From assembly GCA_021776115.1 (NCBI GenBank), contig JAJFGN010000058.1, positions 16,381-80,380 of the forward strand: 64,000 nt of DNA. The letters are read 5' to 3'. The notes under the pieces were generated by a model. The model was given only the letters and a program-made list of their open reading frames with translations, was not told where the DNA came from and searched no databases. Positions 62,452 through 64,000 of this stretch are shown piece by piece; the first letter of the stretch is position 1, and every line of letters starts with the position of its first letter. Origin of the DNA: Kiloniellaceae bacterium (GTDB taxonomy: Bacteria; Pseudomonadota; Alphaproteobacteria; Kiloniellales; J153). The position numbers were made by a program, and so were the translations under genes.

Positions 62452-63903
62452 TCACTGACTAACCCGTACACGGTAGCTCAACTTGGCCTCGCCCTTGGCC
62501 GGGACCTGAAGCGTCCAGGCAATCCGGTTGGCGGTCTCTACTTCATGCGGCGCGGTTTCGCTTAGCATTCTCCAACCCGGCGGCATCTGTCCGAACACCT
62601 TGACCTCGACGGCTTTGTCCTTGGCATTGCGCAGCACGATCTCCTGCGCGGTCTCGTAAGAGCGGTTCGACAAGGGCTCGAAGGCAGTGCGCCGGGCCTC
62701 GCCGGTCACGTCGAAGGCACGGCCCAGCGTCAGCTCCAGGGTTTCGCCCTCGGGCGTGTGCGCGATCCGGTCTTCCCCGGCGAAGATCGGACCGCCCGCC
62801 GCCGCCTCGTACACCCGCACCGTGCCGCCCGGCAGCGGACGTCCCAGACCGGCAGCCTCGGCGTTCTCGATCTCGACGACGACCGCCGCCTGGATCGGGC
62901 TAACTTCGTCCACCCCCTGATAGGCACTAACCAGTTCGCTGAAGCGATAGCGCCGGGCCGCGGCCACACCGGGTGCCTGGAACAGGGTCAAGAGCTTGGT
63001 CTCCCGGTCCGCCAGATCGACCGGCCGGTCGTAGCTGTAGAGGTATCGATCGCTCGCCGCTCGCTGTACCGGCACGTCAGCCATGGGCGCGGCGGCCAGC
63101 GATTCCATCCTGGCCATTTGCATGACCTGCTCCGCGCGCGGCGCCCTCACGCGGTTGACCTCGCCGGCGACCAGGCGCAGCGAGGCGCCCTCGAACCCCG
63201 CGCCGCTGCCGTTGACGATCGTGATCAGGCCGGTGAGGTCGAGGCGGCTCCCGTCCGGGTCCAGCGTGGCCACGTAGTCCGCCTGCCACGATAAGCCTCC
63301 GGTGAGGTAGCGAAGCGAAAGATCGCGCGGCCCGGCGCGTGCGCTTTCGATTTCGGCCAGCAGGGTCGGGCGCACGCGCGCGCCTGCCGGCAGGGTGTCG
63401 AAGACGATGCGGCCCGGTTCCGCGGTCTCGATCCGGTCGCCGATGCGTAAGATCGGCCCGCCCTCGATCGACAGCAACTCCGCGTCCCGCACGGTTTCCG
63501 CACCGCTCTGCGGGTGGGTGCGCACCACCCGCACCTTTTGCCCGACCGCGGCCTCCAGCAATCGTTGTGGGGTCAGGACGTCGAAGGCAAAGGATTGTTC
63601 CAACACGCGCAAGTCCTCGCCGCGCAGGATCGCCGTTTCCGGCCGCAATCCCTTGCCGACATCTTCGAGGGCGAGGACGCTTCGCCCGGCAGCCAGATCG
63701 ACCCGGCGCACCTCGTCGATCAGGGCCAGATCCTGCGTATACACAGTCAGGGTGACGGCGCTGCGCGCCTCCTGCCCGACCCGCAATTCAGCGGCCTGAG
63801 ACGCACCGGACAGAGGCGACAATAAGGTGAGTACGAGCACCGCACTCCCCAGCGCCCGTCCTAGAGCATGATCCGATCTTATTGAAGCGTTTGATGGCGC
63901 CAA
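62452..63903 (-). CDS. DUF4139 domain protein, exported
   Basis: 483 residues if started at 63903. Signal-like hydrophobic stretch (SAVLVLTLLSPLSGASQA) then a DUF4139 core: TVYTQDLALIDEVRRVDLAAG, LRYLTGGLSWQADYVATLDPDG, LITIVNGSGAGFEGASLRLVAGEVN, DRETKLLTLFQ, and PAKGEAKLSYRVRV at the C terminus. Function unknown in most members. The first ~15 residues are encoded by the palindromic repeat at 63861-63987, so the true start may be later, e.g. a GTG at 63840. Confidence 0.82.
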   Translation of the reverse strand: MAPSNASIRSDHALGRALGSAVLVLTLLSPLSGASQAAELRVGQEARSAVTLTVYTQDLALIDEVRRVDLAAGRSVLALEDVGKGLRPETAILRGEDLRVLEQSFAFDVLTPQRLLEAAVGQKVRVVRTHPQSGAETVRDAELLSIEGGPILRIGDRIETAEPGRIVFDTLPAGARVRPTLLAEIESARAGPRDLSLRYLTGGLSWQADYVATLDPDGSRLDLTGLITIVNGSGAGFEGASLRLVAGEVNRVRAPRAEQVMQMARMESLAAAPMADVPVQRAASDRYLYSYDRPVDLADRETKLLTLFQAPGVAAARRYRFSELVSAYQGVDEVSPIQAAVVVEIENAEAAGLGRPLPGGTVRVYEAAAGGPIFAGEDRIAHTPEGETLELTLGRAFDVTGEARRTAFEPLSNRSYETAQEIVLRNAKDKAVEVKVFGQMPPGWRMLSETAPHEVETANRIAWTLQVPAKGEAKLSYRVRVSQ

Positions 63904-63987
63904 ATCAGGCCACTCAGCTAGGCGCGGAACGCCGCGCGATGTGGGGCATCGGGCAAGTTTCGTAACGACGCCGATGGCCTGATTTGG
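63861..63987. repeat. Dispersed palindromic repeat at window end
   Basis: Half-motif TAGAGCATGATC at 63862-63873, then CCAAATCAGGCCA (63900-63912) and its exact inverse TGGCCTGATTTGG (63975-63987). Overlaps the predicted N terminus of the DUF4139 gene. May continue beyond 64000. Confidence 0.6.
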
Positions 63988-64000
63988 CCCACCGGAGGCC

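Overview
This window is GC-rich chromosomal DNA of an alphaproteobacterium, most like the Rhodospirillales/Kiloniellales type. The evidence is gene content and order: argD-argF-hslO; rpmH-rnpA-yidD-yidC-engB-argB followed by dapD-dapE and truA-fmt-def; DUF1289 and DUF2336 proteins; an Fnr with the C-x2-C-x7-C spacing; and short palindromic intergenic repeats of the kind scattered through alphaproteobacterial genomes. No rRNA, CRISPR array, prophage or complete IS with a DDE transposase was seen. One tRNA, Arg(ACG), is present. Statements about GC content are by eye. 

Layout. 1-9.8 kb: end of an ABC importer, apaG, folE, trkH, then a leftward block murI, a lipoprotein, hslO, argF, argD and a TraB/GumN protein. 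9.8-19.3 kb: two ABC-2 permeases without an ATPase, recX, a lipoprotein, a methyltransferase, a TPR protein, a cytochrome b/ferredoxin/adenylate cyclase fusion, DUF1289, an EamA exporter, a MetF-like reductase and two small genes. 19.6-24.4 kb: a PQQ module of periplasmic sugar-dehydrogenase-like protein, cytochrome c, pqqA, pqqB, pqqC and pqqE, with no pqqD. 24.7-32.8 kb: accessory stretch with a hairpin repeat, an unknown protein, a RAYT element, a DJ-1/PfpI protein with divergent LysR, a broken endonuclease gene, an oxidoreductase, tRNA-Arg, an OmpA-like lipoprotein and 1.1 kb of repeat-rich non-coding DNA. 32.8-40.2 kb: gpt, panC, fnr, a GNAT-like gene behind an FNR box, an orphan histidine kinase, a CNPC-repeat secreted protein, a mercuric-reductase-like flavoprotein and a TVP38 membrane protein. 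40.4-51 kb: the core cluster from rpmH to dapE, with a DUF2336/diguanylate cyclase pair between argB and dapD. 51-57.6 kb: accessory block (hydrolase plus LysR, DGPF protein plus ECF sigma factor, an unknown 475-residue protein) between dapE and truA. 57.7-64 kb: truA, fmt, def, csp, rmuC and a DUF4139 protein. 

How the genes work together. argB, argD and argF belong to arginine synthesis, dapD and dapE to lysine/diaminopimelate synthesis, and folE and panC to cofactor synthesis. rpmH, rnpA, yidD, yidC, engB, truA, fmt and def form a translation and membrane-biogenesis core. The PQQ genes would make the cofactor for the adjacent dehydrogenase, with the cytochrome as likely electron acceptor. 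Redox control is a theme: a cyclase with a likely heme and [2Fe-2S] sensor region, and an Fe-S Fnr with a matching operator. 

The most unusual signals are the redox-sensor-like cyclase fusion, the missing pqqD, and two inversely oriented, near-identical hairpin repeats (24766-24801 and 57599-57636) that each mark the border between core and accessory DNA. A perfect 17-bp inverted repeat (51262-51278 and 55483-55499) also brackets the hydrolase/ECF block. The window contains no multi-gene system that I can confidently call new.
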